A stretch of 44,534 nucleotides of DNA from Pilasporangium apinafurcum (taxonomy: Eukaryota > Oomycota > Peronosporomycetes > Pythiales > Pythiaceae). The DNA is taken from assembly GCA_001600495.1 (NCBI GenBank), contig BCKE01000035.1, positions 79,887 through 124,420 of the forward strand, read 5' to 3'. Made by a program: the position numbers and the translations under genes. This document shows positions 1 to 8,365 of the stretch, piece after piece (the first letter of the stretch is position 1; every line of letters starts with the position of its first letter). The notes under the pieces were generated by a model, which was given only the letters and a program-made list of their open reading frames with translations, did no database searches and was not told the DNA's origin.

Positions 1-126
1 CCTGCTTCCACGCCTACTCCAAATCCCGACGTCTGCTCCACTAAGGATAAGAAAAACAAATGCAAGGCCACGGAAGGATGCTACTGGGATCAGAGTGAAG
101 GCAAATGCTACCCAACCGCCTATTAG
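1..126 (+). CDS. 3' end of an unidentified Cys-containing, Pro/Thr-linked protein (5' part outside window)
   Basis: Frame 1 is open from the first base to a TAG at 124-126, giving 41 codons. The visible residues start with a Pro/Ser/Thr stretch (PASTPTPNPD). A small lysine-rich module follows with four cysteines (CSTKDKKNKC, then TEGCYWDQSEGKC) and ends PTAY. A Pro/Thr linker followed by a compact four-Cys, Trp-containing module is typical of secreted oomycete proteins with a C-terminal binding or effector-like domain, but too little is present to name a family. Secretion cannot be tested because the N-terminus lies outside the window. Confidence 0.6.
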   Translation, partial: PASTPTPNPDVCSTKDKKNKCKATEGCYWDQSEGKCYPTAY

Positions 127-321
127 AAAGCCAACGATAGCCTCAAACCCCTCACCTCATTTCTGTTTTGCCGTGGACAGGTTGTTCACCTACATTTCTT
201 TCCTTGTATATAAAGGCGGTCTGAAAGCAGGACTGCTGTGTGTGGCTTAACTTTTCTTGCAATCAAAAATTTTGAGCTATCCGAATGTCTTGTGTGATTC
301 GTGACAATTCCCAGGTCACCC

Positions 322-458
322 TCATGAGATCATATTAGATACGAAAGTACCCCAGGGAGAACCTCCTGTTTTTTGTTCGGGTCCAACTCAACCAGTAAAA
401 GTTAGCTGAGACTAGACAGCCGCAGAATAGGTATCTTCGACACCTGGACTCGATGAAT
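322..458 (-). ncRNA. Candidate Fanzor guide-RNA scaffold (conserved 3' flank of Fanzor remnant A)
   Basis: This non-coding stretch directly follows the stop codon of Fanzor remnant A, reading on the minus strand. It is clearly alignable with the segment after Fanzor remnant B at 6362-6503. Conservation runs from the stop region through a GGTTGAGT-GGACCC block and a CCTGGGGTACTT block to GATCTC-TGAG, after which the two loci diverge. Just upstream of CTGGGG lies a short self-complementary GGAG-GTT-CTCC hairpin. In TnpB/Fanzor systems the omega/fRNA scaffold overlaps the 3' end of the nuclease gene and ends at the element boundary, so the position fits. Whether it is transcribed is unknown; the flank could instead be plain transposon-end conservation. 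Confidence 0.35.
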
Positions 459-708
459 TTAGACGAGTAGGTGTTCATTCTTGAGAAAGATGTTCCTAGC
501 AGCGTTGCCATCTCTATCAAGGACGAACTTGCAGTGAGGACACTGAAAGACTTTCTGGTGCTTTCATTGCGTGGTTGATTCTTCTACATTGAAGGCAAGT
601 TTTTGTTGTATAGTGTTCTTCATAGTCATATATGTGATCTTTGTCTTTCTCCCGCACTGATACTACCGCACCACGCTTTCTGGACAATGATATTGATTTT
701 CTACACAT
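459..708 (-). pseudogene. Fanzor (TnpB-like) C-terminal remnant, lineage 1, copy A
   Basis: On the minus strand an upstream frame (708 down to about 560) reads ...DYEEHYTTKTCLQCRRIN, the flank and first CxxC knuckle of a TnpB/Fanzor zinc finger. A frameshift of +1 or -2 near 555-560 is then needed to continue with FQCPHCKFVLDRDGNAARN and a stop TAA at 459-461. The CPHC knuckle and the DRDGNAARNI signature match the second zinc-finger half and the RuvC-III motif. Only about 80 C-terminal codons are recognisable; the rest of the nuclease (RuvC-I and II, normally several hundred residues) is missing or eroded toward 960. This is a dead gene by the frameshift and truncation. Confidence 0.7.
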
Positions 709-980
709 ATTCGATCTCCTCGCGTATGCACTGTTATCGTATCTCTGTGATCAGAATATAAGCCCATAACGGTCAGTTGCATTCTAAACCATCAACGGAG
801 GTCTAGCTCCATACTTAGTCATTATTTCCACTATATTGTTACATATTCTTTCAACCATTCTATTCATCTACCCGTGAAAGCCTACGAGTAATTCCTATCG
901 TTCTTAAAGGATCGTCTTGATAAACGATAAACTCTCTAGCCATCGCTCATTGTATACACACACTGGTGACAGCCTGACAT

Positions 981-1769
981 TTAAAAAAACATCATACTAT
1001 ATCCATCTACCTGAGTTTTGATGCGGTTCGAGGCGCCATAACGCATTAAGAGCTTGACGATCTCGTGGTGCTGTGCCTTCTTGGCAAGTGAGAGTGGTGT
1101 TTCCCCATAAAACCACCGCCGCCTGTCCACCGATGCATGGTTGGTCAACAACATTTGTACGGCATCGAATTGACCAGCCACAACTGCAACCTGTAAGGGC
1201 GTGCCATCGCTTGATACGATATTGATCGCATCCGTTCGACGCATCAATAACGCTCGCATCACGTCCACAGCTCCATTCTGTGCAGCGTAATGCAGTGCGG
1301 TGTATCCGCGTTTATCCTGCGCCTTCACTTCTGCATTATGTGCCATCAGCAACATGACCATCTTGGTGGCTTTTGCTCGTACTGCCAAATGCAATGGTGT
1401 CATGAGCCGTGTAGTCTTCTCCTTCGACTGAGCGTTAACGTCTGCATTTGCATCAAGCAGTAGCTTCACGACTTCCAAATGGCCGTATTGTGCGGCGACA
1501 TGTAAGGGATTGCACTTGTGGAGTGGCATGGAATCCACTGGTGAACCATTTGCGAGCAAGAACCGCACACTATCGGCTCGTCCGGTATAGCAGGAGAAAT
1601 GCAGCGACGAGTAGTGGATCAATGCATGTCGACAATCAGTATTAGCTCTGCCAAGCCGTCGCCACCAGCTACAGGCTGTAGACGGTGATTCTTGCCCTGG
1701 ATCGACCAGGATTTGCTTTTTCACGTGTTGAGGGCCATCTCTACAGGTGATTACCACGTTCTTCTGCAT
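981..1769 (-). CDS. Ankyrin-repeat protein (262 aa)
   Basis: Intact single-exon ORF of 262 codons. About six ankyrin repeats occupy residues 50-250. Recognisable helix-turn-helix cores include NPLHVAAQYGHLEVVKLLLD, TPLHLAVRAKATKMVMLLM and TALHYAAQNGAVDVMRALLM. There is no signal peptide, membrane segment or catalytic domain, so a cytosolic or nuclear protein-binding scaffold is the simplest reading. The segment around residues 63-112 is closely similar in order and wording to a segment of the larger ANK gene at 4709-6127 (RADSVRFLL.NG.PVDSMP versus RIDRVRLLI.NG.VVDTMP), so the two are probably paralogues. The N-terminal 45 residues show no domain. The start is the first ATG of the ORF; a downstream ATG cannot be excluded. 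Confidence 0.8.
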   Translation of the reverse strand: MQKNVVITCRDGPQHVKKQILVDPGQESPSTACSWWRRLGRANTDCRHALIHYSSLHFSCYTGRADSVRFLLANGSPVDSMPLHKCNPLHVAAQYGHLEVVKLLLDANADVNAQSKEKTTRLMTPLHLAVRAKATKMVMLLMAHNAEVKAQDKRGYTALHYAAQNGAVDVMRALLMRRTDAINIVSSDGTPLQVAVVAGQFDAVQMLLTNHASVDRRRWFYGETPLSLAKKAQHHEIVKLLMRYGASNRIKTQVDGYSMMFF

Positions 1770-2239
1770 CTGAAATCGGTAGGAGCTAGCAGGTGTGTGT
1801 GTGAAAGAGTGTAGAGAATTTGTAATGAGACTGCTGGTGAGCTTTCGGTGGCAGGAAAGGATAACGCATTAGGGAGATCTAGTGCGGAAAGTGTGTGGAA
1901 AGAGTACTGAACTCTATGAACCCATGTGCGGTGCCTACTGGTGTTCGCTGAACTGATTCCTCTTGGCTGTCTGAAGACCCTCTCTCCCACACATTTGCTA
2001 AGTATGAAATCATATGGAGCCCATCTGTCTAGCGCACCATGGGATCAGAACGTCATGTTGAAAGGATGTATCGCATTTTCTCCCTCATCCAGTGTATCGC
2101 TGATTTACCACCATGTAGTTATTGCCATATGAATTCAGTTCAAAGGATGGGATGGGCGAGTACCAACAGCTTCTCAGCTAGAAGCAACTTCTGTACCAGC
2201 AAGGAGGTTAAATAGCGTCTCAAGCACGTGCGAGGTGGC

Positions 2240-3010
2240 CAAGTCACTCGTTCTTCATCAGGTTGCGTGTCTCAGCACGAGCTTCGTGACCTGGAGTTTG
2301 GCCAGCATTCCTTATGTACTATTTGAAGCACCCTCAAGAGGTCACATTATCGATTCGCATGACGTGCGCAAACAAGAGCTTGTCACAATTGTATTTCTGG
2401 GTGATGTGGGCAACGTTACATCTGCCCTTGGTATCTCAATTTGATATTAACATCTTTAAGCAGTTACTTCGCCACACCAACATGATTCTATCAAATCGCT
2501 AAATGCAACGGTGTCTATGCATTCGATTGCTGTGGATCCACTTCTACATGATCTGGCAACAACACTTTATAGACATCTACGTGACCAAAGTCAGTAGTGA
2601 GGTGCAGTATCCGGGTTGGATTCCCTGAAGACTCTATTCACGTACACTCGATGCTCACAGAGCAATTGTGCAATCGCTGCACGACCGTATCTCGCTGCGA
2701 AGCCAATCGTTGGCTTGTCCAGGTTCGAAATGTCTTCGTAGACAGCGTCTCGTTGCAAACAGTAGCACCACCGTACCAATGTGCCCATTTCTACCAGCCA
2801 GTTGAAGAGTAGTGCAGAAATTAACGCAGTGAGAACACGCAGCCACACAGTGCTTCAGCAGGAATCTGATGATCTGGGTATGACTCATGAGGGCAGCGGA
2901 ACGATCAGTCGGGCAAGCAATTATCATTAACATCTGCCCCACATTTGATGGAACAATTGGTGTTTGCGAGATGGTCGTCGTAACACGCGCGATGCAACAG
3001 CGATTGGCAA
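2240..3010 (-). pseudogene. Decayed ankyrin-repeat gene
   Basis: Ankyrin-like segments appear on the minus strand in changing frames: HTQIIRFLLKHCVAA with LQLAGRNGHIGTVVLLF near 2770-2890, AARYGRAAIAQLLCEH near 2650-2710, LHLTTDFGHVDVYKVLLPDH then TPLHLAI around 2505-2605, and NHVGVAK..LLKDVNI near 2455-2500. Several in-frame stops and at least two frame changes separate them, so no translatable protein remains. Neighbouring intact ANK genes lie on the same strand on both sides, which suggests an old tandem duplication. Boundaries are approximate. Confidence 0.65.
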
Positions 3011-3304
3011 CTATTACATATGTGAGTACCCACATTCTCATCATGTACGAAGCAACGCTGCACTTGACGGACACTCGCGGTTGGTACTACATGTTGATAC
3101 CTTTCTCATTTATTGTGCGAATATATGGGAGCATTTCTGTGAATTGATAATATAAGCGAATACGGATTTCAACATTACAAATGGAGTCGCAAACATCATT
3201 TAAGATGGATATATTAGCTCGAAGCTAATGGAGATGTGCCATGGAAAGTGGTCCTGTTTGAAAAGTTTCTAATCATTTACAATGCAATAGTAGCGAGCCT
3301 AGAT

Positions 3305-3363
3305 TTAACCTTTATTCTCCACATCATTGTACCATGCATGATACAAATGGGAAAATAGTTACA
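3305..3363. repeat. Fold-back hairpin at the Fanzor 3' side of copy C
   Basis: This 59-bp segment is bounded by TTAA and AGTTA. It contains a stem TTGTA-c-CATG paired with CATG-a-TACAA around position 3330-3350, with a more degenerate outer stem. Equivalent fold-backs with different stem sequence lie at 28604-28669 and 30166-30226. Confidence 0.5.
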
Positions 3364-3430
3364 CTCATCCGTTCCCGGAATCATAGCAGTGAGGGCTTTT
3401 ATCATCTCAGTTTTGACTTCGAAGCCCACT

Positions 3431-4408
3431 TCATCCTTTACTCCTCGTGAAGGCTTTAAGTCTCCTCTTTTCCTTCACTTGATCGATGAAGAGTTTTAAA
3501 GTATTTATTGCGGCGTTAATGTCACGGTCCCACAATGTGCGATGGCATTCACTATTTTTGCAGTGTCGCACACCATAAAGACCGTCACTGACAATCCTTC
3601 CGTCAAGGACGAACCCCTTCATCTTCTTGTGACAAACACAACACAGCTTGGTCGTCCTGAACTCGTCCACATCAACAACACGATACCTGGAATAATTTTT
3701 CTTCCGTAAGGTCGTTGTGGGAATAGCAATATTGCCTTTAGCTGAGCTTGTGAAACTTGCGTTTCCATACGCGAGCATCTGGCTGAATAAGCTATACTGA
3801 GTTTGGGTGCTTGCACGGATCAGCAGTGAAACAGCACTCTTGATTATCTTGTCTTGATGCTTTTCAAAATAGTCACTGTTGTGGAGACGTATCTACAGGC
3901 GCATCCACTTACACAACCGGAAGTAGAACGTCAATCGGTTGCTGACTTGAAAACTCTGCCTCGCTTGTTGAGCGATCATAACCAACATCTGAGCCGTGTG
4001 GAGTCTTCGTTCTGTCAGTTCATAATCCGAAGGGTGCTGGGCCATGTAAACATTCCGACTGGTTTCCAAGTCAGAATGGACCTATCCACTGCCGACCAAG
4101 TTGGCTATTGCAGATGAGCATCNATTGAAAAAGNTATTATCCAATGNAGNNAGTTCTTCGCCANCTTCCAATAANCGCAGAACATGGACGGATGCCAGCA
4201 TAGATGCCTCACATGATACTCTTGAACAAACTCGCACAGCCTCATCAATCTTTTCCGCCATTCTTTTGTCTTTGCAAAACTTTCGCCATTCAGTCTTCAC
4301 AGTGGTGTATACGCTTTGCTTTTGTCGAACTTTCCGTTCCGCAAAATCTGGGCGGGCTCTCCGCTTTTTAGTGGTGTTCTCTTCAATACTGTTACTCATT
4401 GATGCCAT
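3431..4408 (-). pseudogene. Fanzor (TnpB-like RNA-guided nuclease) pseudogene, lineage 2, copy C
   Basis: A single minus-strand frame runs from ATG at 4408 to a stop at 3431 (about 325 codons), interrupted by TAG at 4082-4084 and TAG at 3893-3895. The N-terminus is lysine/arginine rich (TTKKRRARPDFAERKVRQK), NLS-like. The C-terminal half shows the Fanzor pattern AYGNASFTSSAKGN, then VDEFRTTKLC, a C-x2-C...C-x4-C zinc finger (CCVCHKKM; RHCKNSECH) and LWDRDINAAINTL, which carries the RuvC-III aspartate. At this length, and with no visible RuvC-I motif, it is shorter than typical Fanzors and has probably lost internal sequence. Seven N bases fall between 4123 and 4175, inside the coding frame. 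Copy D shares the 3893 stop position but not the 4082 stop. Confidence 0.75.
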
Positions 4409-4708
4409 TTTATCACAACATTAAAGAACAAGGACGCCTCGTAGTTGGTTTGATTTTTTCGGTGCCTTTGATTATGCTGTTTCTCAAAACTGCGGTTCTT
4501 TCTGTTTTGGCGAATGGTGTTGAAGCGACAATAGATGGACTTGAGGTGGTAAATACTTCAATTCAATATGCTTCGCTATTGAGAAGCCCAGTAAAAACAC
4601 ACTATAAAACAGTGTGTACTTCATAAACTACTTCCTCTAGTACACCTGGGGAAAAAAGTTAAATATAGCTGATAGTGCAACAAGAGCATGATCAGTAGTA
4701 ACGAAATG

Positions 4709-6127
4709 TCACACAGTGGAAGTGGTTTGATGCTTTGACCCTTGTAACGAGCGAGGTATCGATTTCGGAGCGAGGCCAATCTTCTTGAGGAATCTGCTCA
4801 TTTTGCTGGACTTGATAGGTTGTATCTGCGATATTGGAGGTTTTATGGATTGCATCTTTCGGCGAGACAATGGCCAGCCACCTGCTGCCGCCTTCTTCCT
4901 CTTTTTGTCTTGCTTTTTCTTCTCCTTGATAATAGACTTCACACCCGATAGCTGATGGAACTCACGCGCAAGGCAATCAATAGACGCTCCACGGTCAATT
5001 AGCAAACTCAGCGAGTCAAAACATCCATTTTTTACCGCGAAGTTCAGAGGACTATAGCGCTGTTCCTCTTCGGTATGCATCATTGCGCCACGTTCCACCA
5101 GTACTTTAAAAATCTCTACATGCTTCTGTTTCACGGCCAATTGCAACGGGCTATTTCCATATCTGGATCGCGCGTTGATATTTGCTCCTTGATCAATAAG
5201 CAATTTCACAACTGATACATGCCCCTTATTAACTGCGAGGTGCAATGCATTGCATGCAAACGTCGGCATCGTATCCACGACCGCTCCATTATCAATCAGT
5301 AGCCGCACGCGATCGATTCGCCCACTCGAACATGCCTTGTGCAGCGCTGTGGTTGGCTTCAAGTATGTCGCGCGCCTACGCCCGACCAGTAAATCAATCG
5401 CTTCGGCATTGCCATGTTTGATGGCAATTTTGTAAGCATTGCAACCATCGCGTCGCTTGATCTCAGTTGAGGCACCATGCTGAATCAAAAGCTTGACGAT
5501 CTGTACGTGACCGTATCGAATGGCAGAGTGCAACGGTGTTTCACCATTGTTGCGCTGCGCATCCACAAACGCACCTTGATTGATCAATATGTCCACTACA
5601 TTTAACTCACCATACTCCGCAGCCAAGTGCAACGGCCGCGTGTCATGATTAGTTGGGGCATCTACATATGCTCCACTTTCACAGAGGGCCTGCACGACCG
5701 CTGTATGGCCATGTCTTGCAGCTAAATGCAGAGCTGACAGCCCAGAACTCCCACGCATATCCAAGAAATCCATGCTGCCAACCAGCACTTTTACAACATT
5801 GAGATGCCCGTTCCGGGCTGCTAAATGCAAAGGTGTCTGGAAATCCGATCGAAAGCTTTGTACATTGGCACCATTTTGAATCAACAGCTGCACGACATTG
5901 TCGTGGCCCATCATAGCAGCGTAGAGCAGTGGAGAACAGCTTGACGGTACTAGTGGGTCGTTTACAGGTGCACCATGATCAATCAAGAGCTGAGCAGTGG
6001 AGGCATGGCCGTCATAAGCAGCACGTTCAAGTAGCGTCCAACCGTTGGGCATGCGCTCGTGCAAAGAAGCTCTGCAATGCTTGAGCCAATTGCTCATGGG
6101 CTCGTCATGACTGCTCTTCAATGTCAT
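4709..6127 (-). CDS. Ankyrin-repeat protein with basic C-terminal tail (472 aa)
   Basis: Intact single-exon ORF. Residues about 25-395 consist almost entirely of some eleven ankyrin repeats of 33 residues, for example TPLHLAARNGHLNVVKVLVG, SALHLAARHGHTAVVQALCE and TPLHSAIRYGHVQIVKLLIQ. The last 75 residues are strongly basic (KEKKKQDKKRKK, then SRRKMQ and SRFLKKIG), a plausible nuclear-localisation or membrane/RNA-binding tail. No kinase, BTB or other effector domain is fused. Sequence similarity to the ANK gene at 981-1769 supports a local paralogue family. Its start lies only about 155 bp from Fanzor remnant B. Function beyond protein binding cannot be inferred. Confidence 0.85.
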   Translation of the reverse strand: MTLKSSHDEPMSNWLKHCRASLHERMPNGWTLLERAAYDGHASTAQLLIDHGAPVNDPLVPSSCSPLLYAAMMGHDNVVQLLIQNGANVQSFRSDFQTPLHLAARNGHLNVVKVLVGSMDFLDMRGSSGLSALHLAARHGHTAVVQALCESGAYVDAPTNHDTRPLHLAAEYGELNVVDILINQGAFVDAQRNNGETPLHSAIRYGHVQIVKLLIQHGASTEIKRRDGCNAYKIAIKHGNAEAIDLLVGRRRATYLKPTTALHKACSSGRIDRVRLLIDNGAVVDTMPTFACNALHLAVNKGHVSVVKLLIDQGANINARSRYGNSPLQLAVKQKHVEIFKVLVERGAMMHTEEEQRYSPLNFAVKNGCFDSLSLLIDRGASIDCLAREFHQLSGVKSIIKEKKKQDKKRKKAAAGGWPLSRRKMQSIKPPISQIQPIKSSKMSRFLKKIGLAPKSIPRSLQGSKHQTTSTV

Positions 6128-6361
6128 TGCGAATTCTGTTCTGATGGAGCGTCGATGATAAAAAAGAGAAAAGGGTACATTCCAAATTTTTCATGTTAAA
6201 GGCTATAACCATATTGCTAATTACCAGATGTTATGGATAGGGTATATCCATTAGCCAGCTGGCGGATTGTCTCAAGTGTATCTATTCTATCAATTTATCG
6301 TTAATCTTAACGAGATCGTGCATGGCTATAGCCGCCGTCTCTCCCACCGATAGAAGCAATT

Positions 6362-6503
6362 TACTCTCAAGAGATCGTATGGGATTCGCAAGTACCCCAG
6401 GGAGGATCTCTCGTTTTGTTGTTTGGGTCCGACTCAACCAGCAAAAGTCAACACCAGACAACCGCGGAATAGGCGTCTCTGACACCTCGACTCCATGAGT
6501 CCA
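6362..6503 (-). ncRNA. Candidate Fanzor guide-RNA scaffold (conserved 3' flank of Fanzor remnant B)
   Basis: Counterpart of 322-458. The two align over roughly 140 bp of sequence lying 3' of the DRDG...FLKNE coding end, including GGTTGAGT-GGACCC and CCTCCCTGGGGTACTT. They stop resembling each other just after the GATCTC-TGAG block. In this copy the original stop is lost, so an accidental open frame runs through the region; the conservation follows nucleotides rather than codons. Role as a guide scaffold is inference from position. Confidence 0.3.
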
Positions 6504-6617
6504 GATGAGTAGGTATTCATTCTTGAGAAAGATGTTTCCAGTGTGATGTTTGCCATCTCTATCAAGGATGAGCTTGCAGTGAGAGCACGCTCGATCTCCT
6601 CGAGTATGCACTGCCAT
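6504..6617 (-). pseudogene. Fanzor remnant, lineage 1, copy B (internally deleted)
   Basis: The minus strand reads CSHCKLILDRDGKHHTGNIF followed by LKNEYLLI, the same zinc-finger/RuvC-III end as copy A, with the NAAR of the motif replaced by KHHTG. Upstream it jumps directly from the GCTCTCACTGCAAG block to CAGTGCATACTCGAGGAGATCGA, which in copy A lies about 160 bp further upstream (around 711-735). Copy B has therefore lost the segment equivalent to about 550-710 of copy A, including the first zinc-finger knuckle. It is non-functional as a nuclease. Confidence 0.6.
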
Positions 6618-7055
6618 CGCTTTCCATCCGTTCCTGAGAAGAATAATAGCGTTGAAAAGATCTCATTACAGAGAATTCGAAACGAATTTCTGTTTCTATC
6701 GATAGGGATTGCTTCGCTTAAAAACACACACACACATCAAAGTGTACAGTCTTCAAATGTAGCCATCTCTATCACAAACCTGTTAAGTTCGTATTCTTAT
6801 GTTGCCCTATGTCTACGTTAATTAGTGTGATTTGTGGACCAATGATAATTGTCGATACTTATGCTTGTGGTGCGTGTGATGGTTCTTTCCATCTATTGGC
6901 TAAAATACTTTCCACCTCACTCTTCTCAACATTATGATAAGCAATCGTCGAAACCTGTAAAAATTTATAAATCCAAGCTCACTAATACGCCAGTCAAAAT
7001 GCCTGCTCATTTGACGATTAGAAAAGAAGAAATCGAAGCAATTTCGTAGACGAAC

Positions 7056-8120
7056 ATGACGACTCCGTTGAAAAAGGCACTAGCGGTTTTCACTTCAGTG
7101 GATGCACCCAATACCTACCACGATGTTGTGCGCGACGAGCAGACAAAACCTGTGGTGGTGTTTTTCCACGACAAGGATGATGAGCCCAGCGCCACGAAGC
7201 TGCTTGTCCCGTTGGTGTTCCTCCTGCGCAACCGCACGGATCTCGTACGTTGTCTTTGCAATATTTGACAAAAAAGTTATGGCAGCTTTGTACTGAATGG
7301 TTGCGGGATATGATTGATATAGGTGCTAGTGCAGTCGCCTGAAACAGGTGTCGTGCCAACTCTTGTGGTATACAGAGCAGGTGAAAAAGTGGCGACACTG
7401 GCAGCCAACGAAGACGAATCTCTGAAGGATCGTGCCTTGGCGCTGGTCTCGCACATTGGCTGGAGTTCAGGTAGGAGAAACACTCTCTCATTCGTCATAA
7501 TGGTGGTATTTAACGTCATTGCCATTGGTGTTAAATTGATGACTATCATCGGATCAGATTGCGAAGGCGAAGCAGAATTGGAAAACTACCTCTCACCCAT
7601 CGATGCCAAGGAGCTCTTGGACGATGTTGACGCGTACACGACTGGCCAACGCGACTATGTCGCCAATGCAGCAAACGTCTCAGCCATCATCTGGAACGCC
7701 TTTGTGGACGCCAAGCGACCAATCAACTGGGCTGGTTTCTACTTCATCCGCCCATTGGCGAATCCAAAGGAAACTGACCACTCACGGATCCTCATCCTCG
7801 GTCCGTTTGTAGGTAAGCCAGCCTGTTCACGGATTCGCTTGCAAAGTGGCGTCTGTGGTGCGGCAGTCTTGACTAAGAACGTCCAACGCATCGCGGATGT
7901 GCACCAGTTTGAGGGCCACATCGCCTGTGATGGCGCATCTGAATCAGAGATTGTCGTCCCTGTATTCGATAAAGAAGGTGAGGTCATTGCCGTCATTGAT
8001 CTTGACTGCCCAAAACAGAATGGCTTCTCCGTGGAAGACCACCGAACACTGGTTGAAGTCGCCAAGATCATCTCGGAACGGTCCGACTGGCACAATTTGA
8101 CGCTTCCTTACACGCAATAG
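7056..8120 (+). CDS. Thioredoxin-like domain fused to free methionine-(R)-sulfoxide reductase (GAF type)
   Basis: Modelled exons 7056-7244, 7323-7470 and 7558-8120 (299 aa). Residues about 1-110 look like a thioredoxin fold (KPVVVFFHDKDDE, then the cis-Pro segment VVPTLVVYRAGEKVATLA), but no CxxC follows the first strand. Residues about 115-295 are a GAF-type fRMsr domain. They show INWAGFYF and the three family cysteines in order: KPACSRIRL, SGVCGAAVL and GHIACDGASESEIVVPVF. In fRMsr the last of these is the usual catalytic cysteine and the others resolve it. The enzyme reduces free Met-R-O, an antioxidant role, in the cytosol unless targeted. The second intron is 87 bp and stop-free, so retention would also keep the frame. 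It is convergent with the gene ending at 8366. Confidence 0.8.
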
Positions 8121-8365
8121 TCGTCAAGATTTTTTGTTGTCACGACCTTCCTATCAATTTTGTTCTTTGCTGCCCTCATAAAACTGGAAAACAATGCTAT
8201 ACTTGATGTGTGGAGGTTGTTCTAGATCTTTAGATGCTTGGTCACCAAGCTGACATGATCGAGTGCACCATACTTTCAACAAGTTTTATGATGCCATCAA
8301 TAACAAATGTTCATGCGTCGACATCTTCATTTTCCTCTCATAGTCTACTGCGGGCAAAGCAGTTT

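Larger units (their letters stand above)
3305..4662 (-). mobile_element. TTAA-bounded element carrying a Fanzor gene, lineage 2, copy C
   Basis: The unit starts with TTAACCTTTATTCTCC at 3305 and ends with GGGGAAAAAAGTTAA at 4662. Read inward the two ends agree (TTAAC-TTT-TTC-CC), giving imperfect terminal inverted repeats of about 16-20 bp flush against TTAA. The interior, from the hairpin at the left end to about 4590, is nearly identical to 28604-29910. A TTAA boundary is the usual target-site footprint of piggyBac-type DNA transposons, but no such transposase is present, so the element would be non-autonomous. The Fanzor gene fills most of it. The element class is inference from the ends only. 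Confidence 0.55.

Noticed and set aside
3876-3895. GTAAGT...CTGTAG in the lineage-2 Fanzor, read as a 20-bp intron that would remove the shared stop.
   Set aside because: Removal shifts the frame and runs into another stop within a few codons, and 20 bp is too short for normal splicing.
6282-6503. Open reading frame continuing from Fanzor remnant B into its 3' flank.
   Set aside because: In copy A the frame stops at 459-461 and the flank is conserved as nucleotides, not codons; the open frame in B results from loss of the stop.
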